A stretch of DNA of 64,000 nucleotides from positions 3,340,001 through 3,404,000 of the forward strand of contig NZ_CP021434.1 in assembly GCF_002162355.1 (NCBI RefSeq). The letters are read 5' to 3'. The notes under the pieces were generated by a model that saw nothing but the letters and a program-made list of their open reading frames with translations, searched no databases and had not been told where the DNA came from. Both the position numbers and the translations under genes were made by a program. Position 1 is the stretch's first letter. Every line of letters begins with the position of its first letter. This document shows, one piece after another, positions 55,113 to 64,000 of this stretch. Source of the stretch: Tumebacillus avium (GTDB lineage: Bacteria; Bacillota; Bacilli; Tumebacillales; Tumebacillaceae).

Positions 55113-57556
55113 GCTCCAAACGCTTTGCGGAAGTGATCGTCGAACTGCGCTCGGCGCAGGTTGACCGCCCCTTTCATTACGAAGTGCCCGAACACTGGCA
55201 GGAGCAGGTGCAGATCGGCACCCGCGTCCTCGTGCCGTTTGGCCCGCGTCGGCTGGAAGGCTATATCGTCGGTTTCTCGCTGGCGGCCGACGTCAGCAAA
55301 ATCAAGCCGATCCTCGAAGTGCTCGACGATGAACCGCCGCTGACCCCCGATCTGGTCGACTTGGCGGGCTGGCTCTCCGAACGCTACCTCTGCACGAAAG
55401 CAGCAGCCGTCCAAGCGCTGCTGCCAAGCGGCATGCGGGCCAAAGCGAGCACCAAGCTCCGGCTGGCCGGCGATCCGCCGTTTGTGCTGCCCGCCTCCTT
55501 GGAAGCCGACCTGCTCCAGTCCCTGTACCAATCCCCGAACAAAACCAAAGAGCAACTGATCGCCGAACGTCCCGAGTGGCGTCCGATCCTTCGCGCCTGG
55601 GTGGCGGAAGGGATCTTGGAAGAATCCTACCGCGTCAAACAAGGCGCGCAGGTCAAGACGATCACCGCGCTTCAATGCTCGCTTGACAGCGCCGCCTTCC
55701 AAGCGGCGCTCGAAGAGTTAAGCCGCGCCAAAAAGCAAAAAGAAGTGCTCGCCTACCTGTTTGATCAAGGAGTTGCGGTGCCGATGAAAGACGTGCTCAG
55801 CGAACTGGGCGCTTCCTCCTCGACGGTGAAGCCCCTTTTGGAAAAAGGGTATCTGCAAAAAGTCGAGCAGGAAGTGCTTCGCGATCCGTACGGCATCGCC
55901 CACGAACAGCCGGAGCAGCCGCTGCCGCTCACCGAACTGCAGCGGTCGGCGTACGATCAGATCGCCGCAGCGGTGGATACGCAAAAGCCGGAGACCTTTT
56001 TGCTGCAAGGCGTGACCGGTTCCGGGAAAACGGAAGTTTATCTGCAGGCGATCGCTTCTTGCGTGGAGCAGGGGCGGCAGGCGATCATGCTCGTGCCGGA
56101 GATTGCGCTGACCCCGCAGATGGTCGAACGCTTCAAGAAACGCTTCGGCGACGATGTGGCGGTGATGCACTCCCGCTTGTCGGCCGGCGAAAAGTTTGAC
56201 GAGTGGCGGCGCATCCGCCAAGGCGATGTGACGATCGTCGTCGGGGCGCGTTCGGCGATCTTTGCCCCGTTCCGCTCGATCGGCCTGATGATCATCGACG
56301 AAGAGCATGAAGTCTCCTACAAACAGGACGACCACCCGAAATACCTTGCCCGCGAAGTGGCGATGTACCGCGCCCGCCAGCATGGTGCGACGGTCGTGCT
56401 CGGCTCGGCAACCCCGGCGCTGGAGACGCGCTGGTGGGCGCACCAAGGGCAGATCCGCCGCATCGAGATGGGCGAGCGCGTCATGGGGCAGCGCCTGCCG
56501 AAAGTCAAAGTGATCGACATGCGCAACGAGCTGCACGAAGGCAACCGCTCGATGTTTTCCAAAGCATTAAAAAAAGGCATCGAGGAGCGTCTGGAAAAAG
56601 GGGAGCAGATCATCCTCTTTTTGAACCGCCGCGGGTTTGCCACGTTTGTGCTTTGCCGATCCTGCGGGTATGTGGCCCGCTGCCGGGAGTGTGAGATTCC
56701 GCTCACCTTCCACAAAGCACGCGGGCTGGAACAGCTGCGCTGCCACTATTGCGGATATGCGGAGCGGATGCCGGAGACCTGTCCGGACTGCAAAGGCGAC
56801 CATGTGCGCCATTTCGGCACCGGCACCCAGCGGGTCGAAGAAGAGCTGCACCGCGTGTTCCCGCAGGCGGGCGTGATCCGCATGGATGTGGACACCACGT
56901 CCGGAAAAGGATCGCACGCCGAACTCTTGCAGCGCTTCCGCAACCAGGAAGCGCAGATCCTGCTCGGCACGCAGATGATCGCCAAAGGGCTGGATTTTCC
57001 GAACGTGACGCTGGTTGGCGTCATCTCGGCCGACACCTCGCTGTTCGTTCCCGATTTTCGGGCGGCCGAACGCACCTTCCAGCTCCTGACGCAGGTGGCG
57101 GGACGCGCCGGGCGGCATCTGCTGCCGGGCGAAGTGGTGGTGCAGTCTTACAATCCGCAGCATTACGCGGTGCAGTTTGCCAAGAAGCAGGAGTATGAAA
57201 ACTTCTTCCAGCATGAGATCCGCGTCCGTTACGGCGTGCACAACCCGCCGTTTCGCGAGTTGACGGCGTTCACTTCGGTCAACACCGACGAAGATGCGGC
57301 GCTGCGGATCGCGCGGACGCTCGAAGACCGCCTGCGCACGCTGTTTCAGGGGCGGGACGACATCATCATCCTCGGCACCTCGCCGGCGCCGCTCTCCCGC
57401 CTGCAGGGGAAATACCGCTTCAATGTGGTGCTCAAATACATCCGCTTCAAACAGGTGGGCGATCCCATTCGCACCGTGTATCTGGAAGCGGCGCATGAAG
57501 CGCAAAAAGCGGGCGGCTATCTGTCCATCGACGTCAACGCGCAAATGATCCTCTAG
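55109..57556 (+). CDS. priA: Primosomal protein N' (replication restart helicase)
   Basis: DEXH helicase that reloads the replisome at repaired forks. The 815-aa protein has an N-terminal DNA-binding domain, Walker A in GVTGSGKTEVY (about 301-311), the DEEH box in IIDEEHEVSYKQ (about 396-399), and two zinc sites from eight cysteines in LCRSCGYVARCREC and LRCHYCGYAERMPETCPDC. The 4-bp overlap with coaBC marks one transcript. Confidence 0.96.
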   Translation: MSSKRFAEVIVELRSAQVDRPFHYEVPEHWQEQVQIGTRVLVPFGPRRLEGYIVGFSLAADVSKIKPILEVLDDEPPLTPDLVDLAGWLSERYLCTKAAAVQALLPSGMRAKASTKLRLAGDPPFVLPASLEADLLQSLYQSPNKTKEQLIAERPEWRPILRAWVAEGILEESYRVKQGAQVKTITALQCSLDSAAFQAALEELSRAKKQKEVLAYLFDQGVAVPMKDVLSELGASSSTVKPLLEKGYLQKVEQEVLRDPYGIAHEQPEQPLPLTELQRSAYDQIAAAVDTQKPETFLLQGVTGSGKTEVYLQAIASCVEQGRQAIMLVPEIALTPQMVERFKKRFGDDVAVMHSRLSAGEKFDEWRRIRQGDVTIVVGARSAIFAPFRSIGLMIIDEEHEVSYKQDDHPKYLAREVAMYRARQHGATVVLGSATPALETRWWAHQGQIRRIEMGERVMGQRLPKVKVIDMRNELHEGNRSMFSKALKKGIEERLEKGEQIILFLNRRGFATFVLCRSCGYVARCRECEIPLTFHKARGLEQLRCHYCGYAERMPETCPDCKGDHVRHFGTGTQRVEEELHRVFPQAGVIRMDVDTTSGKGSHAELLQRFRNQEAQILLGTQMIAKGLDFPNVTLVGVISADTSLFVPDFRAAERTFQLLTQVAGRAGRHLLPGEVVVQSYNPQHYAVQFAKKQEYENFFQHEIRVRYGVHNPPFRELTAFTSVNTDEDAALRIARTLEDRLRTLFQGRDDIIILGTSPAPLSRLQGKYRFNVVLKYIRFKQVGDPIRTVYLEAAHEAQKAGGYLSIDVNAQMIL

Positions 57557-57623
57557 GGGAAAATCTTCCCTTTCGAAACGCGGGTTGGTTTGGTAAGATG
57601 AAAGATGGTGCTTTTTCGTTTTC

Positions 57624-57650
57624 TTGGAAGCATTGGAAGCATTGGAAGCG
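57624..57650 (+). repeat. Three tandem 9-bp repeats before def
   Basis: TTGGAAGCA, TTGGAAGCA and TTGGAAGCG follow one another directly between priA and def, just ahead of the def ribosome site. No function is evident; such a short tract could vary in copy number. Confidence 0.7.
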
Positions 57651-57671
57651 TGGTAAGGAGGTAACCAACAG

Positions 57672-58151
57672 ATGGCAATCAAAATCATCCGCAAGGAAGG
57701 AGACCCGGTGTTGCGCCAGGTCGCCAAGCCGGTCGCGGAAGTGACTTCACATATACAAAAACTGCTCACCGACCTCGCCGAAACGATGTACGACGCAGGC
57801 AACGGGATCGGGCTCGCCGCGACGCAGATCGGCATTTTGAAGCGCTGCATCGTCGTCGATGTCGGGGACGGGCTGATCGAGCTGGTCAACCCGGAAGTTC
57901 TCTCGGCAGAAGGCGAACAGGTCGGCCCGGAAGGCTGCCTGTCGATGCCGGGCAAATCGGGTGACGTATTGCGCGCCTACCGCGTTGTCGTCAAAGGGCT
58001 GAACCGCGAAGGGGAAGAAATCACCGTCACAGGCGAAGGCATGCTGGCCCGCTGCCTGCTGCATGAGATCGACCACCTTGACGGCATTTTATTTACCGAC
58101 CGTCTGGTGCCTGCGGGCGCCGGCAACAAGACGGCCGGGAAGAAACGATAA
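57672..58151 (+). CDS. def: Peptide deformylase
   Basis: Removes the formyl group from nascent proteins. The 159-aa metalloenzyme has all three motifs: [12 protein letters not shown] (43-54), EGCLSMP with metal ligand Cys89, and HEIDHLDG with His131, Glu132 and His135. TAAGGAGGTAAC lies upstream of the ATG. It is paired with fmt, which adds the formyl group to initiator tRNA. Confidence 0.97.
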   Translation: MAIKIIRKEGDPVLRQVAKPVAEVTSHIQKLLTDLAETMYDAGNGIGLAATQIGILKRCIVVDVGDGLIELVNPEVLSAEGEQVGPEGCLSMPGKSGDVLRAYRVVVKGLNREGEEITVTGEGMLARCLLHEIDHLDGILFTDRLVPAGAGNKTAGKKR

Positions 58152-58167
58152 AGGGCAGGTGACACAA

Positions 58168-59115
58168 ATGCGAATTTTGTTCATGGGAACACCCGATTTT
58201 GCCGTGCCCTGTTTGGACGCGCTGATCGAAAACGGCTATGAGGTTGTCGCGGTTGTCACCCAGCCGGACCGTCCGAAAGGCCGCAAAGGCGAGTTGACGC
58301 CGCCGCCGGTGAAAGTGGCTGCACTGCGCCACAATCTGCCGGTGCTGCAGCCGGAGAAAGTCCGCGCCGAAGAAGCGCTGCAGGAGCTGGAAGCGTTTAA
58401 CGCCGACCTGCTGGTCACCGCCGCGTACGGGCAGATTCTGCCCAAGCGCCTCTTGGACATGCCGCGCCTTGGCTGCATCAATGTGCACGCATCGCTGTTA
58501 CCGCGCTGGCGGGGCGGAGCGCCGATTCACCGCTCGATCCTCGAAGGCGACGCCAATTCCGGTGTCACGATCATGCGCATGGTGCAGGCGCTCGACGCCG
58601 GGGACATGATCTCGCAAGTCGTCGTGCCGATCGCCGAAGCAGACACCGTGTCTTCCTTGCATGACAAGCTGGCGGCGGCAGGCTCCAAGCTGTTGATCGA
58701 AACCTTGCCGTCGATTGCGAACGGCACACATACCGAAACGCCGCAGGATGAGAGCCTGGTTACTTATTCGCCAAACCTGTCCCGCGATGATGAACGCATC
58801 GACTGGAGCCGCGACGCCCGCACCCTCTACAATCAGGTGCGCGGACTCAACGCCTGGCCGGTTGCATTTACAACCTTCTCTCATAAAGTGATGAAGATAT
58901 GGCAAGCTAGGATTAATGAGGAAGAAAGCGCTCCGACTGCCGAGCCCGGCACCGTCGTCAAAACGACCGATGACAGCATCATCGTCCAGTGCGGCAAAGG
59001 CACTCTGGCGCTCCTTGAAATTCAGCCTGCGGGCAAGCGGCGCATGCTCGTCACCGAGTATTTGCGCGGCGTGAAGCCCGCCCCGGGCAGCAAGTTCGGA
59101 GATCGGGAGGAGTAA
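58168..59115 (+). CDS. fmt: Methionyl-tRNA formyltransferase
   Basis: Formylates initiator Met-tRNA using 10-formyl-THF. The 315-aa product has MRILFMGTPDFAVPCL at the start and the catalytic motif NVHASLLPRWRGGAPIH (Asn105, His107). The ATG at 58168 has GGGCAGGTGAC upstream; the open frame extending back into def lacks a ribosome site. It starts 16 bp after def. Confidence 0.97.
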   Translation: MRILFMGTPDFAVPCLDALIENGYEVVAVVTQPDRPKGRKGELTPPPVKVAALRHNLPVLQPEKVRAEEALQELEAFNADLLVTAAYGQILPKRLLDMPRLGCINVHASLLPRWRGGAPIHRSILEGDANSGVTIMRMVQALDAGDMISQVVVPIAEADTVSSLHDKLAAAGSKLLIETLPSIANGTHTETPQDESLVTYSPNLSRDDERIDWSRDARTLYNQVRGLNAWPVAFTTFSHKVMKIWQARINEEESAPTAEPGTVVKTTDDSIIVQCGKGTLALLEIQPAGKRRMLVTEYLRGVKPAPGSKFGDREE

Positions 59116-59120
59116 ACGCA

Positions 59121-60470
59121 TTGGCTCAGACAGCAAGAGACACCGCTTTGGACGTACTGCTTGCCATCGAGGAGAGAGGCGCCTACAGCAACTTGGCGCT
59201 GACCAACGCGTTGCGCAAAACGCGGCTCAGCTCCCGCGATGTGGGGCTGACCACGGAACTGGTGTACGGAACGGTCGGGCGGATGAACACGCTCGACTAT
59301 TATTTGACCCCGTCACTCAAGACTCCGCTGCACAAGCTGGAGCCTTGGGTGCGCAACCTGCTGCGCATGACCGTCTACCAGCTGTTTTATCTGGAGCGGA
59401 TTCCGCCGTTTGCAGCGATCAACGAAGCGGTGGAGATCGCCAAGCGCCGCGGCCGCAAAGCCAGCGGGTTTGTCAACGGCGTGCTGCGCGGCACCTTGCG
59501 AAACATTGACACGCTCAAACTCCCTTCCAAGGAGAAAAATTGGACGCGCCACACGGCGCTGCTGCACTCCCACCCGGAGTGGATGGTGCAGATCTGGGCG
59601 GAGGCGTTTGGGCGCGAGACGGCCGAACAACTTTGCGAAGCGAATAACGTTCGCCCGGCGCTGGCACTGCGCGTCAATTCGAGCCGCGCGACCCGCGACG
59701 AGCTGTTGGAAGAGCTGGCCGAACAAGGTATCGGCGCACATCCGTCGCTCGTTTCGCCGTATGGAATCATCCTGCATGAAGGGCTGGATGTGACCCAACT
59801 GCCCGCTTTCAGAGAAGGGCGCTGCACCGTGCAGGATGAAAGCTCGATGCTGGTCGCTCAAGCGCTCGATCCGCAAGCGGGAGAGCGCGTGCTCGACTGC
59901 TGCGCCGCGCCGGGCGGCAAGACCACGCACCTCGCCGAATTGATGGGCGACGAAGGGGAAGTGGTCGCAGTTGATGTGCACGAGCATAAGATCGAACTGA
60001 TCGAAAATGTGGCCAACCGCCTCGGCTTGCAGTCGATCAAGACCCGGGCCGGCGATATTCGCCGCGTGGTTGGCGACGCAGGCACGTTTGACCGCATCTT
60101 GCTCGACGCGCCGTGCAGCGGACTTGGCGTGATCAAGCGCAAGCCCGACCTGAAGTGGCGCAAAGTCCCCGGCGACATCAGCGAGATCGCCGAACTGCAG
60201 CGCGACTTGCTGAACACGGTCGCTCCGGCGCTGCGCCCGGGCGGAGTGCTGGTGTACTCCACCTGCACCGTGATGCCGGAAGAGAATATCGACGTGGTGC
60301 GCGCCTTTTTGGCGGAGCATCCCGACTTTGAACCAGACCCGATCGCTCCGCATCTGATGGATGTGTTGCACGGGGCCATTCAAGATGACTGTGCGGTGCA
60401 ACTGATGCCGCAGCAGTTTGACAGCGATGGATTCTTCATCGCACGCTTACGTCGAAAGCAGGTGAACTGA
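59121..60470 (+). CDS. rsmB: 16S rRNA (cytosine-967-C5)-methyltransferase
   Basis: A 449-aa enzyme with an N-terminal NusB-like domain (about 1-130) and a C-terminal SAM-dependent methyltransferase. Motifs are [16 protein letters not shown] (SAM site), [18 protein letters not shown] (Cys332) and [11 protein letters not shown] (Cys382, the nucleophile position in the family). The start codon is TTG, supported by GGGAGGAG 10 bases upstream. Confidence 0.95.
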   Translation: MAQTARDTALDVLLAIEERGAYSNLALTNALRKTRLSSRDVGLTTELVYGTVGRMNTLDYYLTPSLKTPLHKLEPWVRNLLRMTVYQLFYLERIPPFAAINEAVEIAKRRGRKASGFVNGVLRGTLRNIDTLKLPSKEKNWTRHTALLHSHPEWMVQIWAEAFGRETAEQLCEANNVRPALALRVNSSRATRDELLEELAEQGIGAHPSLVSPYGIILHEGLDVTQLPAFREGRCTVQDESSMLVAQALDPQAGERVLDCCAAPGGKTTHLAELMGDEGEVVAVDVHEHKIELIENVANRLGLQSIKTRAGDIRRVVGDAGTFDRILLDAPCSGLGVIKRKPDLKWRKVPGDISEIAELQRDLLNTVAPALRPGGVLVYSTCTVMPEENIDVVRAFLAEHPDFEPDPIAPHLMDVLHGAIQDDCAVQLMPQQFDSDGFFIARLRRKQVN

Positions 60471-60471
60471 C

Positions 60472-61569
60472 ATGGAAACGATCCCCATGATCAACGAGAA
60501 ACAGGCCCTTTCTGATGCCGGGCACAAAGTGCATCTGCTCAACCTCGAATTTGATGATTTGGAAAAATGGGTGCAGAGCATCGGGCAGCCGAAGTTTCGC
60601 GGCAAGCAGATCTTTCAGTGGCTGTACGTCGACCGCGTGACCGACTTTGACGCCATGTCCAACCTGCCGCAAAAGCTTCGCGAGCAGTTGAAGGAGACCG
60701 CGACGATCAACACGATGCGCGAAGTGACGCGCCAAGTGTCCACCGACGGCACGATCAAGTGGCTGTGGGAGCTGTATGACGGCTCGACGATCGAGACGGT
60801 GCTGATGCGCCATGACTACGGCAACTCGGTATGCGTCTCGTCCCAGGTCGGCTGCCGGATGGGCTGCACGTTCTGCGCGTCCACGCTCGGCGGACTGGTG
60901 CGCAACTTGACGGGCGGCGAAGTGGTGGAGCAATTGCTTAACGTTCAGCGCTTCCTCGACAGCGCGGCAGAAGAGCAGGAGCGCGTCTCCTCCGTCGTGC
61001 TGATGGGCTCGGGCGAGCCGATGGAGAACTACGACGAAGTGATGAAGTTTGTCGACATCATCAATGACCAGAACGGCCTGAAGATCGGTGCGCGCCACAT
61101 CACGATCTCCACATCGGGACTGGTGCCGGCGATTCGCCGCCTGGCCGATGAAAAGCGCCAGATCACGATGGCGATCTCGCTGCATGCGACGCGTGACGAG
61201 ATCCGTTCGGCGCTGATGCCGATCAACCGCCGCTGGGGCATCGACGAGCTGCTCGAATCGTGCCGCTATTACATTCGCCAGACCGGCCGCCGCATCTCGT
61301 TTGAATACGCGCTGGTCGGCGGGCAAAATGACGATTTGGCGCACGCGCGCGAACTGGCGGGGCTGTTGACCAATATCGACTGCCACGTCAATCTGATTCC
61401 GGTCAACTATGTGCCGGAGCGCAACTACACGCGGACCCCGAAAGATCAGATTCGGGCGTTCGTCAATGAATTGAACCGTCTGGGCGTCAATGCGACAGTC
61501 AGACGGGAAAAAGGACACGACATCGCAGCTGCCTGTGGACAGCTGCGTGCGGAGCAGGGGAGAATCTGA
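60472..61569 (+). CDS. rlmN: Dual-specificity 23S rRNA / tRNA adenine-C2 methyltransferase RlmN
   Basis: Radical-SAM enzyme that methylates A2503 of 23S rRNA and A37 of some tRNAs. The 365-aa product has the CX3CX2C cluster (Cys128, Cys132, Cys135 in [11 protein letters not shown]), the [10 protein letters not shown] motif and a late methyl-carrier Cys region ([12 protein letters not shown]). It is an RlmN rather than Cfr on context and overall length. The start follows the rsmB stop by one base, with GCAGGTG upstream. Confidence 0.95.
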   Translation: METIPMINEKQALSDAGHKVHLLNLEFDDLEKWVQSIGQPKFRGKQIFQWLYVDRVTDFDAMSNLPQKLREQLKETATINTMREVTRQVSTDGTIKWLWELYDGSTIETVLMRHDYGNSVCVSSQVGCRMGCTFCASTLGGLVRNLTGGEVVEQLLNVQRFLDSAAEEQERVSSVVLMGSGEPMENYDEVMKFVDIINDQNGLKIGARHITISTSGLVPAIRRLADEKRQITMAISLHATRDEIRSALMPINRRWGIDELLESCRYYIRQTGRRISFEYALVGGQNDDLAHARELAGLLTNIDCHVNLIPVNYVPERNYTRTPKDQIRAFVNELNRLGVNATVRREKGHDIAAACGQLRAEQGRI

Positions 61570-61579
61570 GGTGATGGAG

Positions 61580-62332
61580 ATGCTTTATGCGGCGAGAACC
61601 CATATCGGGCTCGTCCGTCAGCTCAATGAAGACTGCTATGCGGTCGCAGCCGATCTGACGCCGTTTGGCGTCGCGGTTTTAGCGGACGGGATGGGCGGCC
61701 ACCTTGCGGGTGAGGTGGCGAGTTCTCTGGCGATTGAAACGCTTTTAACACATATCAAAGAAGCGCCGCAAGACCTCGAATCACATGACGTATCCGATTT
61801 GCTGATCGACGCGATGCAGCACGCCAACCGCGCGGTCCATGAGCATGCGTCGACGTCGAAGGACTTCAGCGGCATGGGCACGACGCTGGTGGCGGCGCTG
61901 GTCAGCGGGCAGGAGGTCTTTCTCGGCCATATCGGGGACAGCCGCGCTTATCTCTGGCAGTCAGGCGAGCTGATCCAATTGACCGACGACCATACGCTGG
62001 TCTTTGAACTTTACAAAAACGGACAAATCACGGAGGAAGAGGCGAGCGTGCATCCGCAGCGCAACATCGTGCTGCGCGCGGTCGGCACCGACGAGTCGGT
62101 GCAGGCAGACCTCTACCACCGCACTTGGGCTGCAGGCGATATTCTGCTGCTTTGCTCCGACGGCCTGACCGATATGATCAGCCGGGACGCGATGGTGGAG
62201 ATCATGGCGCGCGAATCGGCTTTGGAAACGAAGGTCGATGCTTTGATCGATGGAGCGCTGGCAGCAGGCGGGCACGACAACATCACCGTAGTGGCCGTAC
62301 AAAATCTGTCGGGGCGAGGTGACGCACTTTGA
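61580..62332 (+). CDS. prpC: PP2C-family protein serine/threonine phosphatase (PrpC/Stp)
   Basis: Removes phosphate groups placed by the adjacent PrkC kinase. The 250-aa protein has the PP2C metal motifs: RQLNEDCY, VLADGMGGH, GHIGDSRAYLW and LCSDGLTDM, ending with GGHDNITVV. Three close start codons compete (GTG 61571, ATG 61574, ATG 61580); the last is chosen because GAGGTGAT lies 4-5 bases before it and the N-terminus matches B. subtilis PrpC. It overlaps prkC by 4 bp. Confidence 0.95.
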   Translation: MLYAARTHIGLVRQLNEDCYAVAADLTPFGVAVLADGMGGHLAGEVASSLAIETLLTHIKEAPQDLESHDVSDLLIDAMQHANRAVHEHASTSKDFSGMGTTLVAALVSGQEVFLGHIGDSRAYLWQSGELIQLTDDHTLVFELYKNGQITEEEASVHPQRNIVLRAVGTDESVQADLYHRTWAAGDILLLCSDGLTDMISRDAMVEIMARESALETKVDALIDGALAAGGHDNITVVAVQNLSGRGDAL

Positions 62333-64000
62333 TCGGACGAAAGCTTGGCGATCGTTACGAAGTGATCGAACGAATCGGCGGCGGAGGCATGGCAGTCGTC
62401 TATCGGGCGCTGGATACTCTGCTCAACCGCTTTGTCTCGATCAAAGTTTTGCATGCGCAATTCTCCACCGATGAAGAATTTGTCCGCCGTTTCCGCCGGG
62501 AAGCGCAAGCGGCAGCCTCGCTGTCCCATCCCAACGTCGTCAACATCTATGACGTGGGGATGGAAGGGGACGAGTATTACATCGTCATGGAATTTGTCGA
62601 CGGTCTGACGCTCAAAGAAGTGATCCAGGACCGTGCGCCGCTGCCGGTGCAGGAAGCGATCGACATCTCCAAACAAATTTGTTCCGCGTTGGGACACGCG
62701 CATGAAAATAACATCGTCCACCGCGACATCAAGCCGCACAACATCCTGATCGGCAAAGACGGCCGGGTGAAAGTGACCGACTTTGGCATCGCGCGGGCGA
62801 TCACCTCGAACACGATCACGCAGGACGGCTCGGTGCTCGGCTCAGTGCATTACTTCTCGCCGGAGCAGGCTCGCGGCGGCATTACCGACGTCAAATCGGA
62901 TATCTATTCACTTGGCGTGGTGATCTATGAGATGCTGACCGGCGAACTGCCTTTTTCCGGGGAGACGCCGATCTCGGTCGCGCTCAAACATTTGCAAGAC
63001 CACTTTGTCGAGCCGCGCCAGATCAATCCGTCCCTGCCGCAATCGGTCGAGAACATCATCCTGAAATCGCTCGCCAAAGACCCGGGCGTGCGCTACCAAA
63101 GCGCCCGCGAGATGGCGCGCGATCTGGAAAAGGCGCTGCTCTACCCAAACGTGCCGAAGTTCACCGCACCGCTGTTTGACGAGCAAAGCACGATTCAGAT
63201 GCCGGCCGTCGGCCTGCGCAACGCCAAAGCCCCGGCCGCTCAGACCCTGCCGTCGGCGGAAACGGCAAAAGCAACGGAAGAGAACGATTCTTCTCTGCCG
63301 GAAGAACAAGAACCTGGCAAGAAGAAAAAGAACTTCTGGCGACCGGTGATCTGGCTGTTGGCCGTCTTTCTGCTGCTTGGCGTCGGCGCGGTCACCGCGT
63401 ACACGCTGGTCACCAACTACATGGGCGAAGAAGATGTGACGATGCCGGACGTCGTCGGCAAATCGTACGACGATGCGGTGAAAGAGCTGCTCAACGCCGG
63501 TCTTGACATCAACAACATCAACAAAGAAGAAGAGTACAGCGACAAGGAGCCGACCGGCACCGTCATCCGCCAGGACCAATATGGCGGCAAGACGATCAAA
63601 GCCAACCGCGAAGTGACTTTGACCGTTTCCCGAGGCCCTGAGCAGATGGAGATGCCAGTCGTCACCGAACTCAGCCGCGACAAGGCGCTGGAGAAGCTGA
63701 AACAAGAAGGCGTCAACACGGAAAACGTGTCGTTTGAAGAGCGCGAGGACAAGGATGCGGCGGCCGGCACCGTGCTGTCGCAGAATCCGGCTTCGGGCGT
63801 GACGATCGACAAGGAGACGCGCGTCGTGCTGACGGTCGCCAAAGCGATCGAAAAAGCGAGCGTGCCGCAGCTGAGCGGGCTGACCGTCCAAGATGCAACG
63901 TCAAGACTGAACGCGGTCGGCTTCAAAGTCGGCGAAGTGATCTCCCAGTACTCCGATGACCTCCCAGCGGGCAAAGTGATCGGCACCTCGCCGTCCTACA
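62329..64000 (+). CDS. prkC: Serine/threonine protein kinase PrkC with PASTA domains, partial at window end
   Basis: Membrane kinase that senses muropeptides and takes part in germination and cell-wall control in B. subtilis. 557 residues are visible. The kinase domain has the Gly loop GGGGMAVVYRA, Lys39 in VSIKVL, catalytic HRDIKPHN (Asp133) and DFG at 151-153. A membrane helix lies at about 340-365. Two complete PASTA repeats (about 370-437 and 438-508) and part of a third follow before the edge. The start is a TTG that overlaps the prpC stop, backed by GGGGCGAGGTGA. The frame remains open at 64000. Confidence 0.95.
   Translation, partial: MIGRKLGDRYEVIERIGGGGMAVVYRALDTLLNRFVSIKVLHAQFSTDEEFVRRFRREAQAAASLSHPNVVNIYDVGMEGDEYYIVMEFVDGLTLKEVIQDRAPLPVQEAIDISKQICSALGHAHENNIVHRDIKPHNILIGKDGRVKVTDFGIARAITSNTITQDGSVLGSVHYFSPEQARGGITDVKSDIYSLGVVIYEMLTGELPFSGETPISVALKHLQDHFVEPRQINPSLPQSVENIILKSLAKDPGVRYQSAREMARDLEKALLYPNVPKFTAPLFDEQSTIQMPAVGLRNAKAPAAQTLPSAETAKATEENDSSLPEEQEPGKKKKNFWRPVIWLLAVFLLLGVGAVTAYTLVTNYMGEEDVTMPDVVGKSYDDAVKELLNAGLDINNINKEEEYSDKEPTGTVIRQDQYGGKTIKANREVTLTVSRGPEQMEMPVVTELSRDKALEKLKQEGVNTENVSFEEREDKDAAAGTVLSQNPASGVTIDKETRVVLTVAKAIEKASVPQLSGLTVQDATSRLNAVGFKVGEVISQYSDDLPAGKVIGTSPSY

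Overview
The window is a GC-rich stretch of a Gram-positive, endospore-forming chromosome of the Bacillales. Evidence: strong AGGAGG-type ribosome sites, a GerA-type germinant receptor operon, PyrR attenuation, a sporulation-type YheC/D ATP-grasp protein, and gene order close to the B. subtilis ylyA-lspA-ylyB-pyr and yloA-yloB-yloC-remA-gmk-rpoZ-coaBC-priA-def-fmt-rsmB-rlmN-prpC-prkC blocks. Gene content and protein style fit Alicyclobacillaceae/Tumebacillus-like bacteria; this is an inference without a database search.

Layout. 1-1907: tail of a DksA/TraR-like gene, lspA and an rluD-type pseudouridine synthase. 1904-13973: complete de novo UMP operon (pyrR, uracil permease, pyrB, pyrC, carA, carB, pyrK, pyrD, pyrF, pyrE) with a sigma-A promoter and three PyrR-type attenuators, before pyrR, the permease and pyrB. 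14104-20292: ComFB-like protein, Crp/Fnr regulator behind two inverted repeats, a small membrane protein, an alpha/beta hydrolase, an ABC-F protein behind a leader with an intrinsic terminator, and a CocE/NonD-type hydrolase. 20426-27233: a chemoreceptor, then gerA-gerB-gerC plus a 60-residue two-TM gene. 27316-30033: glcD and a frame-broken glcF. 30066-36510: small membrane ORFs (two of 40 and 46 codons), a secreted or anchored subtilase with a Cache-like sensor region, divergent from a DUF2254 membrane protein, then a small protein, a GNAT acetyltransferase and an esterase. 36623-42928: an unrecognised membrane protein, a YheC/D-type ATP-grasp protein, a CotSA-like glycosyltransferase and an ABC-2 exporter. 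43041-50718: cvpA, rqcH, a long aldo/keto reductase, a coiled-coil protein and a Ca-type P-ATPase. 50725-64000: dapF, yicC, remA, gmk, rpoZ, coaBC, priA, def, fmt, rsmB, rlmN, the PP2C phosphatase and the start of PASTA kinase prkC, which runs off the window.

Most of the window is ordinary housekeeping DNA. I see no tRNA, rRNA, CRISPR array, prophage or insertion sequence. The least explained parts are: the Cache-subtilase/DUF2254 divergent pair, the attenuator-like ABC-F leader, a 13-bp hairpin covering the glycosyltransferase ribosome site, two tiny antisense-strand ORFs after glcF, the glcF frame break at a heptamer in canonical slippery phase, and overlapping divergent promoters between rqcH and the aldo/keto reductase. 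None of them amounts to a demonstrated new system.
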